A stretch of 64,000 nt of DNA from CBDIHP01 sp965279195 (GCA_965279195.1 CBDIHP010000037.1:62001-126000), one strand, 5' to 3'. Shown: positions 47,301-56,343, numbered from the stretch's first letter. The notes: generated by a model not told the origin, from the sequence alone. Numbers and translations: made by a program.

Positions 47301-50150
47301 GGGCGGATCGACTCGGCCAAGTTCGAACTCTCGCTCATCCTCCACGACGACGGCGACCGGTTCTCGGGCGGGTTCGAGTACAACACCGACCTGTTCGACC
47401 GCGCGACCGCCGAGCGGCTCTGCGACCAGTTCCGTCGGCTCGTCGACGGCCTGCTCGCCGATCCGGGCCGCCGCGTCCTCGACGCACCGATACTCTCGGA
47501 CGTCGACCGCGCGACGCTCGTCGGGCGCTGGGGCCGTGGCGAGGTGGGCCGCGGCGCGGCCGGTGATGGCCTCGTCCCCGACCTCTTCGAGGCCCAGGCC
47601 CGGCTGACCCCGGGGGCGACCGCCGTGTCCTCCGGCCCCGAGACGCTGACCTATCGCGAGCTGTCCGGGCGGGTCGACCGCCTGGCGAGGAGGCTCCGTC
47701 GGCTGGGCGTGGGCCCCGAGTCCCGGGTGGGGCTGGCCGTCGAGCGGTCGAACGACCTCGCCGTCGGACTGCTGGGCATCCTCCGCGCCGGGGGTGCCTT
47801 CGTGCCGCTCGACCCGGCCTACCCCCCCGAACGCCTCGCCCTCATGGCCGCCGACGCGAACACGCGTGTCGTGGTGACCCAGCGACGGCTGGCCGGGAAA
47901 CTGGCCCACCTCGGCGAGACGCTCGTCTGCGTGGACGACCCGGAGGGCGGCCGAGACGCCGGCCCCGACGCGGCCGGGGTGTCGGGCATCCGGCCCGATC
48001 ACGCGGCGTACGTCCTCTACACCTCGGGGACGACCGGGACGCCGCGGGGCGTGGTCGTCTCGCATCGGAGCCTGGCGAATCACAACGTCGCGGCGGCGGA
48101 CCTGTTCGGCCTCGCGCCCGGTGACCGCGTCCTCCAGTTCGCCTCGCCGAGCTTCGACCTGGCGATCGAGGAGATCTTCCCCGCCTTGATCCGGGGTGCG
48201 GCGGTCGTCTTCCGCGACGACGAGGCGCTCGACCCGGGGACGTTCCACGACTGGCTGGCGCGCCATCGGATCACGGTCGCCGACCTGCCGACGGCCTTCT
48301 GGCACGCCTGGGCCGGGGCCCTCCCGCCCCGGGCCGTGCCGGCGTGCCTCCGCCTCGTCGTCGTGGGGGGCGAGGCCGCGAGGCCGGCGGCGCTGAGGCG
48401 CTGGCGGGAGGTCGCCGGCGACCGTGTGCGATGGCTGAACACCTACGGGCCGACCGAGGCCACGGTGATCGCCACGTCGTACGAGGCCGCCCCCGGTGAC
48501 CTCGCGCCCGGCGCGTCGGAGTCCGTCCCGATCGGCGGGCCGATCGCCAACGCCCTCGCCTACGTGCTCGACGCGAGACTGGCACCCGCCCCGATCGGCG
48601 TCCCGGGCGAGCTGTACCTCGGCGGCGCGGGGGTCGCGCGCGGGTATCTCCATCGGCCGGCGGCGACCGCCGAGCGGTTCCTCCCCGACCCGTTCGCCGG
48701 CCAGCTCGGGGCGCGGATGTACCGGACCGGGGACCGCGCCCGCTGGCGGGCCGACGGCCGGCTCGAATTCCTCGGCCGCCTCGACGACCAGGTCAAGGTC
48801 CGCGGCTTCCGCGTCGAGCCGGGCGAGGTCGAGTCAATCCTGGTCGGGCTCCCCGGCCTGCGGGCCGCCGCCGTGACGGTCTCGCCGACCGAGCCCGATC
48901 GGCTCGTCGCGTACCTCGTCCCCGAGCCGGAGACCGAGATCGACCCGGAGCGGATTCTTGATGTCCTGAGGAAGAGGCTGCCCAGACATTTGGTCCCCTC
49001 TGATATCGTCCGGCTCGACTCCCTGCCGATGACCCCCTCGGGCAAGCTCGACCGCAAGGCACTGCAGGCGCCGGGGCCGAGCGTCCGCGAGGCGGGTCCG
49101 GGCCTCATCGCCCCCCGCGACGATCTCGAGGCCCAGTTGGTCGCGATCTGGGAAGAGGTCCTCGGCCGTCGCGGGGTCGGCGTGACCGACGACTTCTTCG
49201 ACCTGGGCGGACATTCGCTCCTGGCGGTTCAGCTCGCGTCCCGGATCGAGTCGCGCCTGGGGAGGACGCTCCCGCTCTCGACATTCCTGCTCGGGGCGAC
49301 GATCGAGGGCATCGCCCGGGTGTTCCGGACCCTCCCGGCCGCGGATCGGCCGGGGCCGGCACTGCGCGTCCTCGCAGACCCGGGGCGCGGGACGCCCATC
49401 TTCTGCGTCCACCCGGTTGGCGGCGGTGTCGCCTGTTATCGGTCGCTGGCCGAGCTGCTCGGCGAGTCTCGCCCTGTCTACGGCGTGGAGGCGGCCGGGT
49501 TCGAGGGTGCGGAGCCGCCCGGGACGCGGCTGGAGGGGATGGCCGCCCGCTACGTCGACGCGATCGCCGCCCGGCATCCGGGCGGGCCGTACCACCTGGC
49601 CGGCTGGTCGATGGGCGGCGCGATCGCCTACGAGATGGCCCGGCAGCTCGCCGCGAGCGGGGCGGAGGTCGGCGAGGTCGCCCTGCTCGACAGCCGCGTC
49701 CCGACGCCCGGTTCCTTCCCGGACGACGAGGACGCGCTCCTCGCCGCGTTCGCGGCCGACCTGGCCCGGGGGGCGGGCGTGGATCTGCCGAGGCCGCCCC
49801 GACGTCTCCGAGGGCTCGGGCCCGGGGCGTGGCTCGACTGGGCGAGCCGGGAGCTCGACGGCACCTCACGCGTGCTCGACAGCGTCGGCGCCGATCGTCT
49901 CGCCAGGCTCTTCGACGTCTTCCGGTCGCACGCCCGGGCTCTCGCCGCCTACGAGCCGGGGCCGTACCCGGGCCGGCTGATCGTGTTTCAGGCCGCCGAG
50001 GGCCGGGGCGCGGGCGCCGACCCGTCCCTCGGCTGGGCCAGGCTGGCCGCGTCGGTCGAGGCCCTCGACGTGCCCGGTGGCCACCACGACATCGTCCGTG
50101 GAGAGGCCGTCGAACTCGTCGCGCGTCGCCTCCGGGGACGGGCGGATTGA
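44304..50150 (+). CDS. NRPS 3: A-PCP-C-A-PCP-thioesterase (terminal synthetase)
   Basis: The 1948-aa protein has A about 30-520 (YTSGSTGRPKG), PCP Ser566, C about 625-1065 (HHIVTDGWS at 760), A about 1085-1580 (YTSGTTGTPRG), PCP Ser1638 and a type I thioesterase from about 1690 (nucleophile GWSMGGA, Ser1769; His in GGHHDIV near the end). The TE hydrolyses or cyclises the finished peptide. The first pocket reads D-I-L-Q-M-C-L-V-W, close to glycine codes. The second reads about D-L-E-D-V-V-T-V-I, which I cannot assign. No epimerisation, methylation or heterocyclisation domain is visible. Confidence 0.94.
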   Translation: MSSATRDEAGSPPGAGLRRPSAGLAAPVHRLFEAQARRRPEAVALAVGGDVLTYGQLDARANRLASFLRAQGVLPESVVGLALDRDAEMVVALLAVLKAGGAYLPLDLAFPRDRLDWMLRDSGAPIVLTRSDLAGHLPDNDARPIFLVDVADEVARRHAERPSDPSRRDGLAYVLYTSGSTGRPKGVQVGHAALTNFLVGTASRLGFGRDDAILAVTTLSFDIAALEIFLPLVAGGRVELASRDEAVDGALLARRLADPSISFLQATPATWRMLIDAGWAGSPGLTMLCGGEALPRDLADRLLPRGRRLWNLYGPTEATVWCAAEGVEPGAGPVPIGRPLPNQAMYVLDGRLQLVPPGVVGELYVGGAGLARGYLGRPSLTAERFLPNPYGPAAGGRIYRTGDLARRRPDGSFEWVGRVDQQVKVRGFRVELGEVEAALGAIPGVRQAVAAARVDATGEQRLVGYLVAGADAASDPAGLRKFLESRLPEYMVPSAFVTLDALPLTPNGKVDRKALPEPEARAADAAPEFVPPMGPVEEAIASAWSDVLGVGRVGPDDHFFALGGHSLLATRVVSRLRDALGLEVPVRLLFEAPTVAGLAGRIEGLRLEARRRTLPPIRPVPRDGSRPLPLSFSQQALWYLEQVAPGEPTFHVTAAARVLGPLDLDALRRAFNEIVRRHEALRTSFPTLEGRPSMAIAPIPELDVPLDDLSGRPAPARAEECERLAGIEARSPFDLARGPLIRARVIRLGALEHAVLLTIHHIVTDGWSIGVAAAELSAIYDAFRRGRPSPLPELAIQYADYAAWQREVIRGAYLDELLAYWTVRLDGVPMLELPVDRPRPAVRTTRGAVAGFDLSPEASATLHSLCRREGVTPFMALLAAFQVLLHRLSGLADFAVGSPIANRSRGETEGLIGYFVNMLPLRADLSGAPSFRTLLGRVRESCLSAYEHQDLPLELLVERLQPRRDPGRTPLFQAMFVLQNNAMPDADREELELDLLDGGGRIDSAKFELSLILHDDGDRFSGGFEYNTDLFDRATAERLCDQFRRLVDGLLADPGRRVLDAPILSDVDRATLVGRWGRGEVGRGAAGDGLVPDLFEAQARLTPGATAVSSGPETLTYRELSGRVDRLARRLRRLGVGPESRVGLAVERSNDLAVGLLGILRAGGAFVPLDPAYPPERLALMAADANTRVVVTQRRLAGKLAHLGETLVCVDDPEGGRDAGPDAAGVSGIRPDHAAYVLYTSGTTGTPRGVVVSHRSLANHNVAAADLFGLAPGDRVLQFASPSFDLAIEEIFPALIRGAAVVFRDDEALDPGTFHDWLARHRITVADLPTAFWHAWAGALPPRAVPACLRLVVVGGEAARPAALRRWREVAGDRVRWLNTYGPTEATVIATSYEAAPGDLAPGASESVPIGGPIANALAYVLDARLAPAPIGVPGELYLGGAGVARGYLHRPAATAERFLPDPFAGQLGARMYRTGDRARWRADGRLEFLGRLDDQVKVRGFRVEPGEVESILVGLPGLRAAAVTVSPTEPDRLVAYLVPEPETEIDPERILDVLRKRLPRHLVPSDIVRLDSLPMTPSGKLDRKALQAPGPSVREAGPGLIAPRDDLEAQLVAIWEEVLGRRGVGVTDDFFDLGGHSLLAVQLASRIESRLGRTLPLSTFLLGATIEGIARVFRTLPAADRPGPALRVLADPGRGTPIFCVHPVGGGVACYRSLAELLGESRPVYGVEAAGFEGAEPPGTRLEGMAARYVDAIAARHPGGPYHLAGWSMGGAIAYEMARQLAASGAEVGEVALLDSRVPTPGSFPDDEDALLAAFAADLARGAGVDLPRPPRRLRGLGPGAWLDWASRELDGTSRVLDSVGADRLARLFDVFRSHARALAAYEPGPYPGRLIVFQAAEGRGAGADPSLGWARLAASVEALDVPGGHHDIVRGEAVELVARRLRGRAD

Positions 50151-50167
50151 CCCGGGGGATTTGCCGG

Positions 50168-51817
50168 ATGCTGAGCCTGCTGCGGATCCTGATCCGAGAG
50201 TCCCGAGGCCTCGTCGCCGTCGCGATCGCTTCCGGCGCCATCGCCGGGATCGCCGGGGTCGCGCTGATCGCGCTGATCCAGGCCCAACTCGCCCGATCCG
50301 ACGGCCCGTCGATGCGGAGTGCCGGGGCTTTCGCGGCGCTGGTCCTGGTCGCCCTGGCGGCCCGCGTCGCCTCGCAGTCGGCACTGGTCCGTCTCGGGCA
50401 AGCGGCCACCACAGGGCTCGGCCTGCGCCTGGCGCGGTCGATCCTGGCCTTGCCTCTCGAGAAGTTCGAACGCTCGGACCCATCCGCGTTGCTGGCGGTC
50501 CTGACCGGCGACCTCGGGCTGATCGGCCAGGCGCTTGTCGGACTGCCGGAGGTCTGCATCAATGGCCCGGTCGTCGTCGCCTGCCTCGCGTACGTCGGCT
50601 GGCTCTCACCGCCGGTCCTGGCCTGCGGCGTGGTTTTGGGCGCGGCGGCTGTCGCCGCCTACGTCTGGCTCTCCGCGAGGGCCCTGGAGCGGCTCCGCGA
50701 GGCCCGATCCGGCCAGGAGCGGATGATCGGCCAGTTCCGGACCCTGATCGAGGGGTTCCGCGAGCTGAGGCAGCACCGCCGGCGGCGGTCGGCGTTCCTC
50801 GACGAGAGCCTGGCACCGACCGCCGCGAAGCTGAGGGATGAGTCCGTCGCGGGCATGACCGCCTACGCCCTGGCGGAGGGCTGGGGCGAGCTCGCCTTCT
50901 TCTGTGTCCTCGGCCTCATCCTGTTCGCGCTCCCCGTCGCAGGCGCGCTCGACCGAGCGACGCTGACGGGCGTCACCCTCGTGGTGCTGTACTTGATGGG
51001 GCCGATCGGCGTCCTGATCTCGTGGCTCCCCACACTCGCGAGGGCCCGCGCCTCGGTCGCCCGGATCCGCGAGCTGATCCCATCCCTGGAAGCGCAGGCG
51101 GTCGACGACCGGCCGGGCCGGGCGTTCGGTGCGTTCGGCTCGGTCCGGCTCGAGGGCGTCAGTTACGCCTACCGTCCCGATGTCGACGGCTCCGAGGGGT
51201 TCGCGCTGGGGCCGGTCGACCTGGAGTTCCGGCCGGGCGAGGCCGTGCTCCTGGCCGGCGGCAACGGCAGCGGCAAGACGACACTGATGAAGGTCGTTGC
51301 GGGCCTTTACGAGCCCCAATCCGGAGCGATCCTGGTGGACGGCGTGCCGGTCGGCCCCGAAGACCGCGAGTCCTACCGCCAGCTCGTCTCCGTGGTCTTC
51401 GCCGACGGATTCCTCTTCCGCGAATTGCTCGGGCTCGACGCCGACGGGCTCGACCGCCGCGCCGGGGAGGGCCTGGAGCGGCTGGGCCTGGCCGATCGCG
51501 TGCGGGTCGAGGGCGGGGCGTTCTCGACAGTCGAGCTCTCCCAGGGGCAGCGGCGTCGGCTGGCGCTGCTCACGGCGCTGCTGGAAGACCGGCCGCTCTG
51601 CATCTTCGACGAGTGGGCGGCGAACCAGGACCCCCGATTCAAGCGGGACTTCTATCGGGAGCTGATCCCCGAGCTCAAGGCTCGGGGCAAGGCGGTCCTG
51701 ATCATCTCTCACGACGAAGCGTACTTCGATTCCGCCGATCGGCTGATCCGGCTCGAGGAGGGCCGGGTGGTCGAGGACGAGCGGGCGATCGCCGCCGCCG
51801 AAGGGGGTCTCCTATGA
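50168..51817 (+). CDS. Cyclic-peptide-type ABC exporter (SyrD/PvdE family), fused permease-ATPase
   Basis: The 549-aa protein has an N-terminal membrane domain of about six helices (LVAVAIASGAIAGIAGVALI; AFFCVLGLILFALPVAGAL). The ATPase follows with Walker A GGNGSGKTTLM near residue 365, signature LSQGQRRRLALL, Walker B PLCIFDEWAANQD and switch His IISHDEA. The signature and the DEWAANQDP Walker B match SyrD/PvdE transporters of lipopeptides and siderophore precursors. It starts 17 bp after NRPS 3 and overlaps the MacA-like gene by 4 bp, so it probably exports the NRPS product or its precursor. Confidence 0.92.
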   Translation: MLSLLRILIRESRGLVAVAIASGAIAGIAGVALIALIQAQLARSDGPSMRSAGAFAALVLVALAARVASQSALVRLGQAATTGLGLRLARSILALPLEKFERSDPSALLAVLTGDLGLIGQALVGLPEVCINGPVVVACLAYVGWLSPPVLACGVVLGAAAVAAYVWLSARALERLREARSGQERMIGQFRTLIEGFRELRQHRRRRSAFLDESLAPTAAKLRDESVAGMTAYALAEGWGELAFFCVLGLILFALPVAGALDRATLTGVTLVVLYLMGPIGVLISWLPTLARARASVARIRELIPSLEAQAVDDRPGRAFGAFGSVRLEGVSYAYRPDVDGSEGFALGPVDLEFRPGEAVLLAGGNGSGKTTLMKVVAGLYEPQSGAILVDGVPVGPEDRESYRQLVSVVFADGFLFRELLGLDADGLDRRAGEGLERLGLADRVRVEGGAFSTVELSQGQRRRLALLTALLEDRPLCIFDEWAANQDPRFKRDFYRELIPELKARGKAVLIISHDEAYFDSADRLIRLEEGRVVEDERAIAAAEGGLL

Positions 51818-53046
51818 AGCGTCTCTTCCTGCTGCTCATCCTGCTCTGGGGCGGGGGCGGCGCGGCGTGGTGGCATTACCGCGACGCCCAGGCCCCCAGG
51901 GTGACGTTCCGCACCGTGCGGGTCGAGCGGGCGGACCTGATGGCATCGGTGGAGGCCACGGGCACGCTCGAGCCCGAAGAGGTCGTCGACGTCGGGGCTC
52001 AGGTCGCCGGCCAGATCCTCGGCTTCGGCGCCGACCCGTCGAAACCCGGCCAGACGATCAGCTACGGCTCCCGGGTCGAGGAGGGCACGGTTCTCGCCCG
52101 GCTCGACGACGCACTGTTCCGCGCCCGGGTCCGCCAGGCGCACGCGCACCGCAGCCGCGCCCTCGCGGACGTCCAGAAGGCCGAGGCCAAAGCCCGCCAG
52201 GCCGGCCGCGAGCTCGACCGCCAGCGACGGCTCCAAAACCGGGGCGCGGGCCTGACCACCCAGCAGGACCACGACAACGCCACCGCCGAGAACGAGTCGG
52301 CCCTCGCCACCCTGGCCTTCGCACGCAGCGAGGTCGACGTCGCCGAGGCCGAGGTCCAGGAGGCCGAGACCAACCTCGGCTACACCACGATCCGCTCGCC
52401 GGTCCGGGGCGTGATCCTCGACCGACGCGTCAACATCGGTCAGACCGTCGTCGCCAGCCTCAACGCGCCGAGCCTGTTCCTCATCGCCAAGGATCTGAGG
52501 CGGATGGAGATCTGGGCCTCGATCAACGAGTCGGATATCGGCTCGGTGCGGGTCGGCCAGCCGGCGCAGTTCACCGTCGGCGCCCGTCCGGGTGAGACCT
52601 TCTCGGGACGAGTGATCCAGATCCGCCTCAACGCCAGCATGGTCCAGAGCGTCGTGACCTACACGGTCGTGATCTCCGTGGACAACGACGAGGTGAAGCT
52701 CCTGCCGTATCTGACGGCGCGGATCCAGTTCGAGGTCGCCCGCCGGACGGGAGTTCTGGCGGTCCCGACCGCCGCGCTCCGGTGGCGGCCCCGGCCGGAG
52801 GAGTTGCCGCCCGGGTCCGCGCCCGCGCCCGGAATCCGCGACGCCGATCGCGAGGGCACGCTCTGGGTCCGCGACGGCGACTTCGTACGGCCGATCGCGG
52901 TCAAGCTGGGACTCAGCGACGGCGCCCGGCGCGAGGTCTCCGGCGAGGGCCTCTCCGAGGGCTCCGAGGTCGTCGTCGGCGCCGCGAGGCCGGTCGAGTC
53001 CGATCCCGTGTCGGCGATCCTTCCTTACACGAGTACGCCGGATTGA
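51814..53046 (+). CDS. MacA-like periplasmic adaptor (HlyD family), copy 1
   Basis: The 410-aa protein has an N-terminal membrane anchor (LFLLLILLWGGGGAAWW). A barrel-sandwich/lipoyl half follows (VEATGTLEPEEVVDVGAQVA), then a coiled-coil hairpin (about 105-190; KAEAKARQAGRELDRQRRLQ), the second lipoyl half (LGYTTIRSPVRGVILDRRVN) and beta-barrel/proximal domains. It links the inner-membrane MacB-like transporter to an outer-membrane channel. It overlaps the ABC gene (ATGA) and lies 89 bp before the MacB-like gene. Confidence 0.9.
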   Translation: MKRLFLLLILLWGGGGAAWWHYRDAQAPRVTFRTVRVERADLMASVEATGTLEPEEVVDVGAQVAGQILGFGADPSKPGQTISYGSRVEEGTVLARLDDALFRARVRQAHAHRSRALADVQKAEAKARQAGRELDRQRRLQNRGAGLTTQQDHDNATAENESALATLAFARSEVDVAEAEVQEAETNLGYTTIRSPVRGVILDRRVNIGQTVVASLNAPSLFLIAKDLRRMEIWASINESDIGSVRVGQPAQFTVGARPGETFSGRVIQIRLNASMVQSVVTYTVVISVDNDEVKLLPYLTARIQFEVARRTGVLAVPTAALRWRPRPEELPPGSAPAPGIRDADREGTLWVRDGDFVRPIAVKLGLSDGARREVSGEGLSEGSEVVVGAARPVESDPVSAILPYTSTPD

Positions 53047-53135
53047 AAAGCATTTAAGATGTTAGTCATATTGATTGATTTAACGATTCTTCGTGGTGAG
53101 TCGGGCGGAACTCGGGGAGACCGGTGGGGCCGAGA

Positions 53136-55397
53136 ATGCGTTCCGCAATCAACGATGGACAACCAAGCCCGGAGGCCGCATTGCCCGCCGATCTCACCGA
53201 AGCGTTGGAGAAGTCCGGAGGTCGGACCGCGCCCCAGGCGACGGCCCACGACCTGATCCGGCTCGAAGGAATCACCAAGGAGTACGCCAGGGGCCGCGTG
53301 GCGGTGCCGGTACTCCGGGGGATCTCGCTGGAGATCCGCCGCGGCGAGATGGTCGCGCTCATGGGGGCGTCCGGGTCGGGCAAGACGACGCTCATCAACC
53401 TCATCGGCACGCTCGATCGGCCGACCTCGGGACGCTACTGGCTCGACGGCCAGGAGGTGTCGCGGCTGTCGGCCTCGGGGCGTGCCGCGCTGCGGAGTCG
53501 GCGGATCGGGTTCGTCTTCCAGAACTTCAACCTCCTGGCCCGGACCTCGGCGCTCGAGAACGTGGCGATGCCGATCGTCTACGCCGGCCGCGCCGGGGCG
53601 AAGGGTCGAAACCGTGCACGAGCGCTCCTGGAGCGCGTCGGGCTGGGGTCGCGGCTCGACCACGATCCGGCACAGCTGTCGGGCGGCGAGCAGCAGCGCG
53701 TCGCGATCGCCCGGGCACTGATCAACCGCTGTCAACTCCTGATCGCCGACGAGCCGACCGGCAACCTCGACTCGGCCTCGGGCGCCGAGATCCTCGCCCT
53801 GTTCCGCCAACTCAACCGCGAGGACGGACTGACGATCGTCCTCGTCACCCACGACGCCAAGGTCGCCGCGCACGCCGACCGGATCATCCGGCTCCGAGAC
53901 GGCCGGCTTGTCGACGAGCCCGCGACGGTGCCCGCGTCCCCGGTCCGGCCGGCGGACATCGCGTCGGAGGCTTCCTCGCCCGAGCCCGGCGCGTCTCCCG
54001 CGGGAGGTCCGCCGGCGGGCCGGCCCCCCCTGCTCGGATTCCTGAACACGGCGATCCGAGCCCTGCGCCGCAATGCCTTGCGGTCGGCCCTCACCACGCT
54101 CGGCGTGGTCATCGGCGTGGCCTCGCTGATCGCGATCGCCGAGATCGGCACCGGAGCCTGGACGGCGATACGCCAGATGCTCACGAAGACCGGGGCGGAT
54201 AACGTCCTGGTCCAGGCAGGCGCCGCGACCAGCCAGGGCGTGAGCCAGGGCCGCGGGAGCCGCAAGACGCTCACGCCCGACGACGCCGAGGCGATCCGCC
54301 GCCAGTGCCCCGACGTCGAGAGCCTCGCCCCGATCGTCTACGCGCGCCGACAGGTGATCCGGGGCAACAAGAATTGGGTCCCATCCGCCCTGTTCGGTAC
54401 AACGTCCGGGTTCCTCCGCGTCCGAGACTGGGAGGACCTGGACGAGGGAGAGGCGTTCAGCGAGGACGATGTCCACCACGCCGCAATGGTCTGCATGCTC
54501 GGCCGGACCCTGGTCCGCCAGCTCTTCGGCGACGAGTCGCCGGTGGGCAAGGAGGTCTACGTCGGCGACGTCCCCTTGCGGGTCGTCGGCGTGCTGCGCC
54601 GCAAGGGCGCGGACATCGTCGGCGAGGACCAGGACGATATCCTGCTCGCCCCATGGACGACCGTGAAGTTCCGCATCAGCGCCTCGGCGACCTCGACCCC
54701 CCGGGCGCCGGAGCGGGGATCCGACCCGCTCGACGCGCTCAGCCACCAGGCCCGCCGGTTCCCCCGCGCCGGGGCCGAATTCTACCCCCAGAACTCCGCC
54801 ATCCAGGCGCTCAACACCCCTAAGCTGGAACGGTTCACCAATATCGACTCGGTCCTGGTCCGCGCCCGGTCGGTCGCTTGCATCCCCGCGGCGATGGAGC
54901 AGATCACGGGGCTCTTGCGCGAGCGGCACCGCGTCGGGCTCGGCGAGCCCGACGACTTCGCGGTGCAGGATTTCACCGAGGTCATCCGTTCTGTCCGCTC
55001 TGTTGTCGGACTGGTCTCGGGTCTGCTCCTTTGCGTGGCGCTGATCTCGCTGGTGGTCGGCGGGGTCGGGATCATGAACATCATGCTGGTCTCGGTGACC
55101 GAGCGCTACCGAGAGATCGGCCTGAGGATGGCGGTTGGCGCCCGGCCGGGTGACATCCTTCGCCAGTTCCTGGTGGAGGCCGTGGTCCTCTGCGTCCTCG
55201 GGGGCGCGGCGGGGATCGCCGTAGGACGGGGCGTCTCGATCCTCGTCCGCGCCCTCGGAGGCTGGCCGACCGCCCCCTCCGCCGCCGCAGCCGTGGTCTC
55301 TGTCTCCGTCTCCGCGACAATTGGCGTCCTCTTCGGCTACTACCCCGCCTGGAAAGCGTCAAGGCTCGACCCTATCGAGGCGCTGCGCTACGAATGA
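53136..55397 (+). CDS. MacB-like ABC transporter (ATPase fused to FtsX-type permease), copy 1
   Basis: The protein has about 753 aa. An unusual N-terminal extension of about 40 residues precedes the ATPase (Walker A GASGSGKTTLINL; signature LSGGEQQRVAIARAL; Walker B LLIADEPTGNLDS). The first membrane helix is at TTLGVVIGVASLIAIAEIG, then a large periplasmic MacB_PCD domain, then three helices (VVGLVSGLLLCVALISLVVG; FLVEAVVLCVLGGAAGIAVG; the last near the end). A GTG at 53124 is an alternative start with GGGGAGA close by. It works with the MacA-like protein upstream as a mechanotransmission exporter. Confidence 0.9.
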   Translation: MRSAINDGQPSPEAALPADLTEALEKSGGRTAPQATAHDLIRLEGITKEYARGRVAVPVLRGISLEIRRGEMVALMGASGSGKTTLINLIGTLDRPTSGRYWLDGQEVSRLSASGRAALRSRRIGFVFQNFNLLARTSALENVAMPIVYAGRAGAKGRNRARALLERVGLGSRLDHDPAQLSGGEQQRVAIARALINRCQLLIADEPTGNLDSASGAEILALFRQLNREDGLTIVLVTHDAKVAAHADRIIRLRDGRLVDEPATVPASPVRPADIASEASSPEPGASPAGGPPAGRPPLLGFLNTAIRALRRNALRSALTTLGVVIGVASLIAIAEIGTGAWTAIRQMLTKTGADNVLVQAGAATSQGVSQGRGSRKTLTPDDAEAIRRQCPDVESLAPIVYARRQVIRGNKNWVPSALFGTTSGFLRVRDWEDLDEGEAFSEDDVHHAAMVCMLGRTLVRQLFGDESPVGKEVYVGDVPLRVVGVLRRKGADIVGEDQDDILLAPWTTVKFRISASATSTPRAPERGSDPLDALSHQARRFPRAGAEFYPQNSAIQALNTPKLERFTNIDSVLVRARSVACIPAAMEQITGLLRERHRVGLGEPDDFAVQDFTEVIRSVRSVVGLVSGLLLCVALISLVVGGVGIMNIMLVSVTERYREIGLRMAVGARPGDILRQFLVEAVVLCVLGGAAGIAVGRGVSILVRALGGWPTAPSAAAAVVSVSVSATIGVLFGYYPAWKASRLDPIEALRYE

Positions 55398-55416
55398 TAC
55401 CGAATCGCCTTGATCA

Positions 55417-55575
55417 CTAACCATTGAGGGCGGCGGCCCATCGGAAGCCGACTGCGCCCCGGTCTTCCCCGGGGTGGTCGATCAGCCACCGGCACCGCTC
55501 GACCAGGACCGCCTCCATCGCCGCCAGGTCCTCATGCCCCTCGTTGGCGACGGCACTCGCATCGCAACCGCCGAG
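55417..55575 (-). pseudogene. C-terminal remnant of an IS630-type transposase
   Basis: The minus strand reads NEGHEDLAAMEAVLVERCRW then LIDHPGEDRGAVGFRWAAAL and stops at 55417. This resembles the last 45 residues of IS630-family transposases (VEAxLAERCxxL...IRGxxxxxW). No upstream part is present. It lies between the MacB-like gene and the TetR promoter and marks a past insertion. Confidence 0.45.
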
Positions 55576-55625
55576 TCCCCATCGAAGGACGCGGTCTCAT
55601 TCGCACGGATTTCCCGGAGCACCAC

Positions 55626-55661
55626 TTGTCCGAGTAGAACGATCGGTCTAGAATCAGACCG
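55626..55661 (+). promoter_or_regulatory. Sigma70-like promoter overlapping a palindromic operator of the TetR gene
   Basis: TTGTCC (55626-55631) and TAGAAT (55649-55654) are 17 bp apart, a good -35/-10 pair. The inverted repeat CGGTCT-agaatc-AGACCG (55644-55661) covers the -10, and a partial second copy (GTCTAATCAGAG) follows. It ends 25 bp before the TetR start, so the regulator very probably represses itself here. Confidence 0.65.
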
Positions 55662-55686
55662 GGCAGTCTAATCAGAGGTGGTCGCC

Positions 55687-56343
55687 ATGAGCGAGCGGGT
55701 CGATGTCGGGGCGATCCGCAGGATGCAGATCGTGGAGGCGGCGCGCCGGGTGATCGCCCGCAAGGGGATCCAGGGCGCCTCGTTCTCGGAGATCGAGCAG
55801 GAGGCCGGGGTCAGCCGCGGCGTGCTCACGTATCACTTCCGCTCCAAGGAGGACCTGATCCTCGCGGTGTTCGACGCGACGGTCGCCCAGATGAAGGCCG
55901 AGGCGATGGCCGGGCACCTCGGCGTGGGCCCCGGGTGGGATCGTTTCGAGGCGGCGGTCGGGTTCATCCTGACCGAGAAGCCCCGGGACGACCCGATGGA
56001 TTGCCTGCAATACACCTTCCTCGCCCAGATGTCGCACCGCGAGGACTTCCGCGCCCGGCTCGCGGCCGAGTACGAAGCGATGCGACGCGACATCGCCTCC
56101 GACCTCGCCGGCCGCGCGGCCGAGGGGGGACACGACGCCGACGAGCTGCGGGCGATCGCGGCAGTCACCCTGGGGGCGATCAACGGATTGATCACGCAGC
56201 GGAACGTCGATCCCGCCTCCTTCGACCCCGACCGTGCGATCCGTGTCCTCAAGGACATGCTCGCCTGCTACCTCTCGGGCAAGCCTTCGGAGCCGCCCCG
56301 CGGCCCGAAACGGGCCGGGAAGAAGCCCCCAGCCCGGCATTGA
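55687..56343 (+). CDS. TetR/AcrR-family transcriptional repressor
   Basis: The 218-aa protein has the HTH at residues about 12-58 (RRMQIVEAARRVIARKGIQG, FSEIEQEAGVSRGVLTYHF, SKEDLILAVFD) with the classic YxYHFxSKEDLL pattern. The helical ligand domain follows, with a C-terminal basic tail. ATG 55687 follows AGAGGTGG. It is placed directly ahead of a DoxX-like gene and the second MacAB pair, which it probably controls; the ligand may be the lipopeptide or a membrane-active compound. Confidence 0.93.
   Translation: MSERVDVGAIRRMQIVEAARRVIARKGIQGASFSEIEQEAGVSRGVLTYHFRSKEDLILAVFDATVAQMKAEAMAGHLGVGPGWDRFEAAVGFILTEKPRDDPMDCLQYTFLAQMSHREDFRARLAAEYEAMRRDIASDLAGRAAEGGHDADELRAIAAVTLGAINGLITQRNVDPASFDPDRAIRVLKDMLACYLSGKPSEPPRGPKRAGKKPPARH

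Noticed and set aside
44271..48653. Very long open frame on the minus strand (over 1400 codons) inside the NRPS genes
   Set aside because: It mirrors the NRPS coding frame in GC-rich DNA. Composition is Arg/Gly/Asp/Val-skewed with no domain, and the plus strand encodes unmistakable NRPS motifs. The same holds for similar antisense frames at 36514-39531, 41084-43027 and 57763-60648.
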